Below, piece after piece: positions 41,537-48,898 of a DNA stretch of 64,000 bases (positions within the stretch are counted from its first letter, which is position 1; each line of letters starts with the position of its first letter). Origin of the DNA: Candidatus Leptofilum proximum (lineage in GTDB: Bacteria; Chloroflexota; Anaerolineae; Promineifilales; Promineifilaceae); assembly GCA_016710325.1 (NCBI GenBank), contig JADJXK010000002.1, positions 4,464,001-4,528,000 of the forward strand, given 5' to 3'. Under the pieces are notes generated by a model. That model saw only the letters and a list, made by a program, of their open reading frames with translations. It was not told the origin of the DNA and ran no database searches. Both the position numbers and the translations under genes were made by a program.

Positions 41537-42136
41537 TCAGGCCCGATTTTTTTGCGGATAGGGGTTTTTGGGCGCGCGATCGCTGGATAGTGAGCTGGCG
41601 GTGCGCTGCACAAAAATCTCAATGGCGTCGGCCAGGTGTTCGTCGGTGATGTTGTAGTCATCGCGTTCGGTGCGCAGCTGGTGCGCCAGGTGCATCACCT
41701 CGGCGTGGGTCACCCCAGGTGGCGGGTCGAATTTGTAGTTGGCCAGTTCGTACAGCTGCCCCAGCGGATCGCGAAAGTAGATCGAGTACATAAAGCCGCG
41801 ATCGACCTCGCCGCTGTTGGGAATGCCGCGCTCGTCCAGCCGCTTTTTCACCTGGGTGTAGGTGGCGCGAGAAACGTTGAAGGCAATGTGGTGCAAGTTG
41901 CCAATGCCTTCGGGATTGGGCGTGGGGTCCGGCTGGCGGTTTTCGTTGGTGAAAATGGTAACGAGAATGCCGTCGCCCGGATCGAAGTACAGGTGATTCT
42001 CCGCCGGGACGTCCAGGTTGGGCTGCTCAAAAACGAACGGCATGCCCAGCACACCTTCCCAAAAATCAATCGATGTCTGGCGATCGGCACCGATGAGGGT
42101 GATATGGTGCACGCCTTGTGTTTGAATCTTCTGCAT
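41537..42136 (-). CDS. VOC-family (glyoxalase/ring-cleaving dioxygenase-like) protein
   Basis: A 199-residue single-unit vicinal-oxygen-chelate protein. HHITLIGADRQTSIDFWEGVLGMP near 11-34 and NLHHIAFNVSRATYTQVKKRL near 79-99 give metal-ligand His residues, and FMYSIYFRDPLGQLYELA near 116-133 supplies the Glu. GGAGG 5 nt before ATG 42136 sets the start. It is the last gene of the MarR-dioxygenase-esterase unit. Likely roles are metal-dependent cleavage or binding of quinones, catechols or electrophiles; the exact substrate is open. Confidence 0.85.
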   Translation of the reverse strand: MQKIQTQGVHHITLIGADRQTSIDFWEGVLGMPFVFEQPNLDVPAENHLYFDPGDGILVTIFTNENRQPDPTPNPEGIGNLHHIAFNVSRATYTQVKKRLDERGIPNSGEVDRGFMYSIYFRDPLGQLYELANYKFDPPPGVTHAEVMHLAHQLRTERDDYNITDEHLADAIEIFVQRTASSLSSDRAPKNPYPQKNRA

Positions 42137-42156
42137 AATTTCCTCCAAGTGTTTTT

Positions 42157-42222
42157 ACCGCAAAGGACGCAAAGGGCGCAAAGTTTTTTTTGAAGCTTTG
42201 CGTTCTTGGCGCTCTTTGCGGT
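42157..42222. repeat. ACCGCAAAGGACGCAAAGG word hairpin
   Basis: ACCGCAAAGGACGCAAAGG (from 42157) faces GCGTTCTTGGCGCTCTTTGC (to 42222). The stem is ~27 nt with a T-rich loop. It lies inside the mhq-like unit between two codirectional genes, so it is not an operon end. The same words recur at 46849-46912. Confidence 0.85.
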
Positions 42223-42229
42223 TTAGTCA

Positions 42230-42880
42230 TTATGTGGCCAACAGATTGTTGACAATTTTTTGGGCCTGGTCGATTTCGTCCTGGATGATGGTGTGGCCCA
42301 TGTTGGGGTAAATTTTTTTATTGACGATGGCGCCGAGTTGGGTGAGGGTAACGGCCGTTTCCTCCACCCTCTCCACCGGAATATGAAAATCGACATCGCT
42401 GCAGCCGATGAACACCGGCGTACCGTCCAGCGATCCGTCATAGTTACGCGGCGTACCGGGCGGGCCAATCAGGCCGCCGCTGAACAGCAGTAAACCACCG
42501 TAGCGCCGGGCGTTGCGGGCCACAAACTCGCTAGCCAGGCACGCCCCCTGCGAAAACCCGCCAATAATGAGCCGCTCGGCTGGAATTCCGGCAGCTTCTA
42601 CCGTGGCCACGGCATCGGACACCGTTTGCAGGGCAGAGCTAAGCCACGGCTCGTTTTGCGGCATGGGGGCCAAAAAACTTTGCGGGTACCAGGTGTTGCC
42701 CCTGGCCTGCGGCGCCAGGTAGGCCATCTCCGGGTGCGGCAGCACGCTGGCCAGGTCCAAAATACTTTCGGCGGTGGCGCCACGGCCGTGTACCAGAATC
42801 ATGGCCGCTTTGGCTTCGTTGAGCGGTTTGCCGAGTTGTAACAATGGCTGCCCTTGATGTGGGTTTGCTGCGTTGCTCAT
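42230..42880 (-). CDS. MhqD-like phospholipase/carboxylesterase (alpha/beta hydrolase)
   Basis: A 216-residue hydrolase of the abhydrolase_2 family. The nucleophile elbow is LIIGGFSQGACLASEF near 104-119, the Asp lies in GCSDVDFHIPVERVEET near 158-174, and the His in PNMGHTIIQDEID near 192-204. It sits between the large ring-cleaving dioxygenase and the VOC gene under a MarR gene, the arrangement known from the B. subtilis mhqNOD group that detoxifies hydroquinones. I infer a comparable role. Confidence 0.87.
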   Translation of the reverse strand: MSNAANPHQGQPLLQLGKPLNEAKAAMILVHGRGATAESILDLASVLPHPEMAYLAPQARGNTWYPQSFLAPMPQNEPWLSSALQTVSDAVATVEAAGIPAERLIIGGFSQGACLASEFVARNARRYGGLLLFSGGLIGPPGTPRNYDGSLDGTPVFIGCSDVDFHIPVERVEETAVTLTQLGAIVNKKIYPNMGHTIIQDEIDQAQKIVNNLLAT

Positions 42881-42900
42881 ACGTTATCTCCTAAAAAAAG

Positions 42901-42985
42901 CGGAACACAGAGGGGCACAGAGGAGGCACGGAGTTTCACAGAGAGAAGGAAAATCTGTGCCATCTGTGTAATCTGCGGATTGTTT
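42901..42985. repeat. ACACAGAGG/ATCTGTG word repeat
   Basis: GGAACACAGAGGGGCACAGA and GGAGGCACGGAG words (left) face AAATCTGTGCCATCTGTGTA (right). It lies between the MhqO-like and MhqD-like genes of the same strand. Pairing is weak; the element looks like a fusion of the CACAGAGG and ATCTGTG families. Confidence 0.65.
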
Positions 42986-43007
42986 CCTTCGCGCTAAGAA
43001 AGCGCGG

Positions 43008-43967
43008 CTACAGGGCTGCCGGGACGACAGGTTTAAGCTCGATTTGCGGCAGACGTTCCTTGATAGCCGGGCGATTTTTCTCTAACCACGGCGGCAGCTT
43101 GAGATGAGTGCCCAGTTCGGCCACGGGTTCGTCATAGAGGAAGCCGGGGGCGTCGGTGGCAATTTCGAACAGCACACCGCCGGGGGAGCGGAAATAAATC
43201 GAGCGGAAATACTGCCGATCCTGCACCGGCGTGACGTGGAAGTGCGCCTGGCGCAGCTTATTGAAGTATTCCAACTGCTCACTGTCGTCTACCGTGCGGA
43301 AGGCAATGTGGTGAATGGAGCCCGCGCCAAATTGGGCTGCGGACTGGCCGGGGCGGTGCAAAATATCGACGTACAGGCCAACGTCCTCACCCCCGGCCTG
43401 GTAACGATAGCGGCTGCCTTCCTGGCCAGTGAAGTGGTAGCCCATCTGCTCAATCAGCAGGTTTGCCGTCGGTTCCACCTCATCCAGCCAGAGCGTGACG
43501 CCATGGAAGCCTTGCAGCGCATCCTTTGCGCCAATTGGGCCACCGGTCCAGTGCTGCAGCGTAGCCGGGTCGTCAGAGGTGACGAGTTCCAGCGTCAGGC
43601 CGTCGGGATCGGTGAAGGGGAGTACGTCAGCGCCAAAGCGGGTTTGTATTTCGCCGGTGCTGATGCCGTTTTTCTTGAGCCAGTTTTGCCAGAAGCCCAT
43701 GGCTTCCGGGCGGATGGTGTAGGCCATGGCGGCCGTTTCCCCGTTTCCCTTGCGCCCGCGCCGCATATGGGGCCAGGGAAAGTAGGTCATGATGGTGCCC
43801 GGTGTGCCTACTTCATCGCCGTAGTAGAGGTGGTAGGTGCCGGGATCGTCGAAGTTGACGGTTTTTTTCACCAGCCGCTGCCCCAGGATGTGATGATAGA
43901 AGTCAAGGTTGGTTTGCGGATTGCTGGCAACGGCCGTTATGTGGTGCAGTCCTTGTACGGGTTTCAT
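43008..43967 (-). CDS. MhqO-like ring-cleaving dioxygenase (two VOC units)
   Basis: A 319-residue protein with two VOC repeats. The first starts GLHHITAVASNPQTNLDFYH near 6-25, and the second spans GFHGVTLWLDEVEPT near 152 and GSIHHIAFRTVDDSEQLEYF near 214-233. The C-terminal metal Glu is in FRSPGGVLFEIATDAPGF. It belongs to the large extradiol-like family of hydroquinone dioxygenases. It begins 53 nt after the MarR gene stop, and the downstream genes encode the esterase and the small VOC protein. Confidence 0.88.
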   Translation of the reverse strand: MKPVQGLHHITAVASNPQTNLDFYHHILGQRLVKKTVNFDDPGTYHLYYGDEVGTPGTIMTYFPWPHMRRGRKGNGETAAMAYTIRPEAMGFWQNWLKKNGISTGEIQTRFGADVLPFTDPDGLTLELVTSDDPATLQHWTGGPIGAKDALQGFHGVTLWLDEVEPTANLLIEQMGYHFTGQEGSRYRYQAGGEDVGLYVDILHRPGQSAAQFGAGSIHHIAFRTVDDSEQLEYFNKLRQAHFHVTPVQDRQYFRSIYFRSPGGVLFEIATDAPGFLYDEPVAELGTHLKLPPWLEKNRPAIKERLPQIELKPVVPAAL

Positions 43968-44020
43968 CGTTTACTCCTCAGATCATTTCCCCGGGTTTCC
44001 GGGGAAATCATGTAAGCTAA

Positions 44021-44470
44021 TTACGCTTGCGCCAGACCCAACGTCCGGCAAAGGGCGGCCAGCTGGGTTTGTTCGGTGGTGGTTAAGGCCGAAAGGGCAT
44101 CTACTACGCCAGCCACGTGCGCAGGCAGAATCGCTTCAATCAGGGCGCGACCCGGTGTGGTGAGGTGGATATCAACACAGCGGCGGTCATCTTCACGACG
44201 CTGGCGGGTGACATAGCCTTGTTTCTCCAGGTGGTCGATCACCATCGTCATGTTGCCGCTGGTTTTTAGGATTTTCTGCCCCAGCTCACCGCTCTGCATC
44301 GGGCCAAGATGGTAGAGCGCCTCCAGCACGCCGAACTGGCTGGTGGTTAGATCATGGTCCCGCAGGTGAGCATTGATGCGCTGGCCCACTGATTCGGCCG
44401 CACGGAACAGCTCGATGTAGCAGTCCAGCGCCAATTTTTCTGCTTCTGTGCCTTCGTAATGGGTGCCCAC
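44021..44470 (-). CDS. MarR-family regulator, MhqR-like
   Basis: A 149-residue winged-helix dimeric repressor: AESVGQRINAHLRDHDLTTSQFG, then LYHLGPMQSGELGQKILKTSG (recognition helix area), VIDHLEKQGYVTRQRREDDRR (wing) and VDIHLTTPGRALIEAILPAH. It heads the leftward unit of dioxygenase, esterase and VOC genes, and a perfect palindrome lies ~80 bp upstream of its start. By analogy with MhqR it would be released by quinone or electrophile stress. Confidence 0.92.
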   Translation of the reverse strand: MGTHYEGTEAEKLALDCYIELFRAAESVGQRINAHLRDHDLTTSQFGVLEALYHLGPMQSGELGQKILKTSGNMTMVIDHLEKQGYVTRQRREDDRRCVDIHLTTPGRALIEAILPAHVAGVVDALSALTTTEQTQLAALCRTLGLAQA

Positions 44471-44539
44471 GGTGCTCCTCTACATGCTTGAGTAGTTTGC
44501 CTTTGCTGCCAAAGTTTAACAAGAGTGCCGCTATAGGTC

Positions 44540-44566
44540 AATATTAAATAGTTTAATATTAAACTA
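44540..44566. promoter_or_regulatory. Overlapping palindromes, probable MarR operator
   Basis: AATATTAAA-TAG-TTTAATATT (44540-44560) is a perfect 9+3+9 inverted repeat, and TAGTTTAATATTAAACTA (44549-44566) is a perfect 18-bp palindrome overlapping it. They lie in the only strongly AT-rich stretch between the MarR gene (leftward, start 44470) and the CocE gene end, in the promoter position of the MarR unit. Confidence 0.75.
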
Positions 44567-44592
44567 ATTCTCAGAATTAAAGCATTTCCCGA

Positions 44593-46617
44593 TCAAACCC
44601 CCTGCCGCAGGATTTTTTTGTGCCACGCCTTGCTAAAAACACGCACGGAACCCTCGTAGGCGTCCAGCTGGTTGGAGGTGTAAAAATGGGTGGCGTCGGC
44701 GGTGAGCTTGCTGTGCGTTTCCATGCGTACCTGCCAGTCGCCGCGCTGGTATTCCAGGCGGAAGCGCACTTCTTGCGCCAGCGACAGCGGATCATCGTCA
44801 CGGATGGTGAGGGTGTGGGTGCTGGTGTCGTCCAGCTCCAGGCCGTGGTTTTGGTAGCGGATGCGGCCGGAATCTTGATGGAGCGTGTAAGTCGTGGTAC
44901 TTGTGGTCGCTTCGCGGGTCACGGTCTGGCGGCGGGTTTCGTGGCGCAGCGTTTCGATGGGCTCCGGTGGGGCAATTTCGGCCGGGGGGAAGTCAAGCAG
45001 AGTATCGTCGAGGGGGTGGTACGGCCGTTCCGGCACCACCAGTTTGCATCCCTCACCCAACCGCAGCGTCAGCGTCACCGGTTTTGGCGAGGGCCAGGCG
45101 TGGCGCAGGTAGGTGGGTGAGATGCCGACACGCCAGCGATGCCGGGTAGGCAGCCGGTAAGCCATCAGGTTTAGCGGCACGGTGACGGTGACCACCTGCC
45201 CCGGCACCAGCAGCTCCGGCGTCTCGTGGCTGCGGTGGTGGGTGAGGTTGAGCAAGCCCCAGGTGACGAGGGTGGAACGGCCGTCTGGAGCTACATCACA
45301 CAAACGCACCGCCACCAGCGCCAGGGGTTGGTCCACTTTTAGCGTCAGCTGCACTTCGGCGCGGCCCAGCAGGTTCACCGGCTCAACCAGCGGCTGGCTG
45401 GTGAAGGTGAGGCTTTCGCCGTCGGCGGGGCGCTGGTCGCCGGGGGATTCGCCAGGGGAGCCGTGCCCGCCCCAGCCGCCGCCATCCAGCCCGTGGTTTT
45501 GCAGCCCAACAAAGCTGATTTCTTGCATTGGCTGCGCGGCGCCATCCAGCCGGTGTTCGTTCAAAAAGTACACTTTTTCCTGGATGTTGGGGGATGGCCA
45601 GGAGGGTTCTGTTAGCCAACGGCCGTTTCGTTCCGGGTAGCTGGGGGCGGGTGGCACGGCGTCTTGCAGCCAGCAGCGTATCATCGGCTCGTCCATGATG
45701 CCCGTGTCGATCCCCTTCAGCCAGTGATCCCACCAGCGCAGGCTCTCCTGCAAAAAGCCAATCGGCGGGCCGGGCGAATCACACTGCTCGGGGAAGGCGT
45801 GGGACCACGGCCCGATGAGCGCCTTGCGCGGCCCCGTCAGCCCGGCCATCAGGCGGGGAATCGAGTTGTTGTAGCTGTCGGCCCAGCCGCCGACCATGTA
45901 GACGGGAATCTCGATGTCGGCGTAATTTTCGCGGACGGAGCCGTGTTTCCAGTACGCATCGCGGGTCTGGTGTTCCAGCCATTTTTCGATGTACGGTGGG
46001 GACTGTTCCAGCCGCTCCAGCCACATGTCGCGCCATTTTTCGCCCACCCAGCGCGGGTCGGGTGAGGAGGGATTGTAGGCAAACATCAGCGAGGCCCAGG
46101 GCAGCATTTGCGAGGTGAGCAGGCAGCCGCCCATGTAGTGCACGTCGTCGTGGTAGCGGTCGTCCGTTGCACCGATGGCGATGATGGCTTTGAGCTGGGG
46201 CGGGCGGCGGGCGGCCACTTGCAGGCTGTTGAAGCCGCCCCAGGAGATGCCGTGCATGCCGATGTTGCCGTTGCACCACGGCTGGGCGGCAATCCAGGCC
46301 AGCACTTCCAGCGCGTCATCTTGCTCCTGCGGCAGGTACTCGTCGTAGAGGATGCCGTCGGAGTCGCCGCTGCCGCGCATGTCCACGCGCACGTTGGCGT
46401 AGCCGTAGCCAGCAAAGTACGCCTGCCGCTTGGCGTCGCGGGCGGATGTGTAGTCGCTTTTGCGGTAGGGGATGTATTCCAGCAGCGCGGGCACGGGCTG
46501 CTGCTGGGCGCTGTCTGGCAGCCAGATTTTGGCGGCCAGCCGGGTGCCGTCGGCCAGGGGAATCCAGACGTTTTCCAGGATGGTGACGGTGTGGGGGAAC
46601 TCTGTTCGGATTTTCAT
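44593..46617 (-). CDS. CocE/NonD-family serine hydrolase (X-Pro dipeptidyl-peptidase-like)
   Basis: A 674-residue acyl hydrolase of the S15/CocE type. After VWIPLADGTRLAAKIWLPD come the oxyanion region PALLEYIPYRKSD, NVRVDMRGSGDSDG near 86-99, the nucleophile Ser in MHGISWGGFNSLQV near 134-147, and a C-terminal jelly-roll (LGRAEVQLTLKVDQPLALVAV ...). ATG 46617 starts the conserved sequence; the longer frame to 46752 is encoded by a repeat. Such enzymes cleave acyl esters or N-terminal X-Pro. It is divergent from an S9 peptidase, which suggests shared peptide use. Confidence 0.87.
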   Translation of the reverse strand: MKIRTEFPHTVTILENVWIPLADGTRLAAKIWLPDSAQQQPVPALLEYIPYRKSDYTSARDAKRQAYFAGYGYANVRVDMRGSGDSDGILYDEYLPQEQDDALEVLAWIAAQPWCNGNIGMHGISWGGFNSLQVAARRPPQLKAIIAIGATDDRYHDDVHYMGGCLLTSQMLPWASLMFAYNPSSPDPRWVGEKWRDMWLERLEQSPPYIEKWLEHQTRDAYWKHGSVRENYADIEIPVYMVGGWADSYNNSIPRLMAGLTGPRKALIGPWSHAFPEQCDSPGPPIGFLQESLRWWDHWLKGIDTGIMDEPMIRCWLQDAVPPAPSYPERNGRWLTEPSWPSPNIQEKVYFLNEHRLDGAAQPMQEISFVGLQNHGLDGGGWGGHGSPGESPGDQRPADGESLTFTSQPLVEPVNLLGRAEVQLTLKVDQPLALVAVRLCDVAPDGRSTLVTWGLLNLTHHRSHETPELLVPGQVVTVTVPLNLMAYRLPTRHRWRVGISPTYLRHAWPSPKPVTLTLRLGEGCKLVVPERPYHPLDDTLLDFPPAEIAPPEPIETLRHETRRQTVTREATTSTTTYTLHQDSGRIRYQNHGLELDDTSTHTLTIRDDDPLSLAQEVRFRLEYQRGDWQVRMETHSKLTADATHFYTSNQLDAYEGSVRVFSKAWHKKILRQGV

Positions 46618-46641
46618 AGGTGTCTCTTTTTGAGGATTTTT

Positions 46642-46737
46642 TGGAACACAGAGGGGCACGGAGAAGGTACAGAGTTTCACAGAGATTTGCTTTTTCTCTA
46701 TGTAACTCTGTGTTACCTCTGCGAAGCTCTGTGTTCC
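46642..46737. repeat. GGAACACAGAGGGGCACGG word hairpin
   Basis: GGAACACAGAGG, GGCACGGAG and GGTACAGAG words (left) face CTCTGTGTTACCTCTG and CTCTGTGTTCC (right), forming a long imperfect stem. It lies in the leader of the CocE gene and explains a false N-terminal extension. Confidence 0.8.
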
Positions 46738-46848
46738 GCTTTTAATTGGCAAGTATAGCCAACTCCCACTGCGCCACGTAGTTTTTGCCGGTTTCTACCT
46801 GATGAGGAAGGACGGCCGTATAATCCCCGCAATTTTCCAGGAAAGCAA

Positions 46849-46912
46849 ACCGCAAAGTGCGCCAAGAACGCAAAGCTTTTTATTTCTTTGCGCGCTTCGC
46901 GTCCTTTGCGGT
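46849..46912. repeat. ACCGCAAAG/CTTTGCGGT word hairpin
   Basis: ACCGCAAAGTGCGCCAAGAA (from 46849) faces TTTGCGCGCTTCGCGTCC then TTTGCGGT (to 46912). It is a second copy of the element at 42157-42222. It lies 27 bp before the S9 peptidase ATG and would be in its leader. Confidence 0.8.
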
Positions 46913-46938
46913 GAAAATCCAGGCACAGGAGCAGACAG

Positions 46939-48819
46939 ATGAGCGTTGTGCGTAACCCCGATGGGCAGGTGATTGAGGAAAAGTACGAGCGGCAGGGGTG
47001 GCCCGCCGTCAAGCGGCCGGACCTCAAGCCGCCGCATGGCTGGGACCTGGCGCTGATCCCAGCCGTGAACCGGGTGCGCAACCACCGGCTTTCGCCCGAT
47101 GGCCAGCAAATTGCCTTCATCTGGGACCGCGAGGAGCAGTCGGATGTGTACGTGATGGCCAGTGCAGGCGGCTGGCCGCAGCGCATCTCTACGCGGCGGG
47201 CGGCGGTGGCATACTGGGCCGATGAAGTGCCGCAGTGGTCGCCCAACGGCCGTTTCCTGGCCTTCACCATGCAAGATCACGTGCACATTGCACCAACGGC
47301 TGGCGGCCTGCCGCAAAAAATCAGCGACTTTGCCGCGTCTGCCTCCTCCCCGATGTGGCTGCCGGATAACCACCAGCTGGTGGTCAGCGTGGAGCGTAAT
47401 GATCAGGTGCAGCTGCTGCTCACGGACCGGGACGGCCGTTGGCCGCGCCAACTCATCAAAACGCCCGGTGATGCCTGGGACGCCAAACCGTCGCCAGACG
47501 GCCGTTTCCTTCTCTTCACCCACCGCCCCTTCGACGACATGAACCGGCTGGACATCTGGCTGGTGGAATTGGAGACGGGGCAGCTGCGTGAGCTAACCCA
47601 CACGCCCAAACTGCGCAGCTGGGGCGGCGTCTGGTCGCCCGACGGCCAGCAGATTGCTTTTATTTCGCAGCGGCCGGAATTTAACGAGGTGTGGCTGGTG
47701 CGCCCGGATGGCTCTGGCCTGCGCCAGCTGTCGCACGAAGGGGCCGATTTTGCCGATCTGGCCTGGTCGCCCGATGGCAGCCAGATTGCCTGCACTATCA
47801 ACCGGCAAGGTGCGTATGAGCTGGCTTTGCTGGATGCCCAAACGGGCCAGGTGCTTACCTTGCGGGCGGGCAGCGGTGTTCACGCCTTGCCCAACTGGTC
47901 GCCAGACGGCCGTTTCCTCACCGTCGAGTATGAGGATCCCATTTTGCCTGCGGATTTGTACAGGGTGGAGGTGGTGGACGGCCGTGTGACCCAACTCACC
48001 TTTTCCAACCTGCCCGCCCTGGCGGCCAATCCGCTGGTGATGCCAGAAATTGTCAGCTACAAAAGCTACGACGGGCTGGAAATCCCCGCCTTTTTGTACC
48101 GCCCGGTCCAATCCAACGGGGCGGCGGTGGTGCATCCGCACGGCGGGCCGTCTTCGCTGTACAACTTTGGCTGGGACATTTGGGCGCAATATTTTGTGGC
48201 CAAGGGGTACACCTGGCTGGCGCCCAACTATCGCGGCAGCACCGGCTACGGCGTGACCTTTGAGCACGCCAACTACAACGATTGGGGTGTGGGCGACACG
48301 CAGGATTGTTTACACGGCGCGCGCTATTTGCACCAATTTGCCGAGATTGATCGAGAGCGCATCGCCATTTTTGGCGCCAGCTACGGTGGCTACATGACGG
48401 CGTGCTGCCTCAGCCGCGACCCCGACTATTTGTTTGCCTGCGGCGTGAGCAAGTATGGCGACTCGAACGTGATCAGCTCCTGGGCACAGTGCAACCGGGA
48501 TTTGCGGCTGTACACCGAGATTTTCCTGGGACATCCGGCAGACAACCGGCCGGTGCACGTGGCGGCGTCGCCCATCGCCGAGGTGGACAATGTGCAGAAG
48601 CCGGTTTTTATCGCCCACGGGCTGGACGACACGGTGGTGCCGCCGCAGGCGTCGGAGGAGTGGGTGGAGGCGCTGCGCCGCGCGGGCAAGACGTTTGAGT
48701 ACAAGACGTACGCCGGTGAAGCCCACGGCTTTTTGCACAAGAAGACGGTGTTGGATTTTTACGGCCGTATGGAAACGTTTTTGGATTGGTACCTCCTGCC
48801 AAAAACAGGACACAGATAA
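46939..48819 (+). CDS. S9 prolyl-oligopeptidase-family serine peptidase
   Basis: A 626-residue peptidase. Residues ~1-360 form a TolB/WD40-like beta-propeller with recurring SPDGQQIAF, SPNGRFLAF, SPDGSQIAC and SPDGRFLTV motifs. Residues ~370-626 are the alpha/beta hydrolase domain, with the nucleophile Ser in IAIFGASYGGYMTAC near 474-488, Asp in IAHGLDDTVVPPQASEEW near 556-573, and His in YAGEAHGFLHKK near 592-603. No signal peptide is visible, so it is likely cytosolic acylaminoacyl-peptidase or DPP-like. The following MttB-family gene is codirectional, separated by a hairpin. Confidence 0.92.
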   Translation: MSVVRNPDGQVIEEKYERQGWPAVKRPDLKPPHGWDLALIPAVNRVRNHRLSPDGQQIAFIWDREEQSDVYVMASAGGWPQRISTRRAAVAYWADEVPQWSPNGRFLAFTMQDHVHIAPTAGGLPQKISDFAASASSPMWLPDNHQLVVSVERNDQVQLLLTDRDGRWPRQLIKTPGDAWDAKPSPDGRFLLFTHRPFDDMNRLDIWLVELETGQLRELTHTPKLRSWGGVWSPDGQQIAFISQRPEFNEVWLVRPDGSGLRQLSHEGADFADLAWSPDGSQIACTINRQGAYELALLDAQTGQVLTLRAGSGVHALPNWSPDGRFLTVEYEDPILPADLYRVEVVDGRVTQLTFSNLPALAANPLVMPEIVSYKSYDGLEIPAFLYRPVQSNGAAVVHPHGGPSSLYNFGWDIWAQYFVAKGYTWLAPNYRGSTGYGVTFEHANYNDWGVGDTQDCLHGARYLHQFAEIDRERIAIFGASYGGYMTACCLSRDPDYLFACGVSKYGDSNVISSWAQCNRDLRLYTEIFLGHPADNRPVHVAASPIAEVDNVQKPVFIAHGLDDTVVPPQASEEWVEALRRAGKTFEYKTYAGEAHGFLHKKTVLDFYGRMETFLDWYLLPKTGHR

Positions 48820-48876
48820 ACACAGATTTTCACAGATAAAAACCAAATCTGTGTTTATCTGTGAAAATCTGTGTCC
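48808..48876. repeat. GGACACAGAT/ATCTGTGTCC word hairpin
   Basis: GGACACAGATAAACACAGAT then TTTCACAGAT (48808-48837) faces ATCTGTG/TTTATCTGTG/AAAATCTGTGTCC (48847-48876). The order of the two inner spacers is swapped between arms, as expected if the arms grew by word duplication. It fills the S9-MttB gap. Confidence 0.85.
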
Positions 48877-48898
48877 CATTCCTCAAAAAAGGAGGGTT

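Larger units (their letters stand above)
46618..46938. promoter_or_regulatory. Divergent 321-bp region with two word hairpins
   Basis: The gap between CocE (leftward) and S9 peptidase (rightward) holds hairpins at 46642-46737 and 46849-46912, leaving about 110 bp of unique sequence between them with one ACGGCCGT near 46812. Promoters must lie here, but no confident boxes were found. GGAGCAGACAG before ATG 46939 gives the S9 ribosome site. Confidence 0.5.

Noticed and set aside
46618..46752. N-terminal extension of the CocE hydrolase
   Set aside because: It is encoded by the CACAGAGG hairpin; the conserved protein starts at 46617. Similar repeat-derived extensions were removed for the ThDP, GH31, MttB and ABC proteins.
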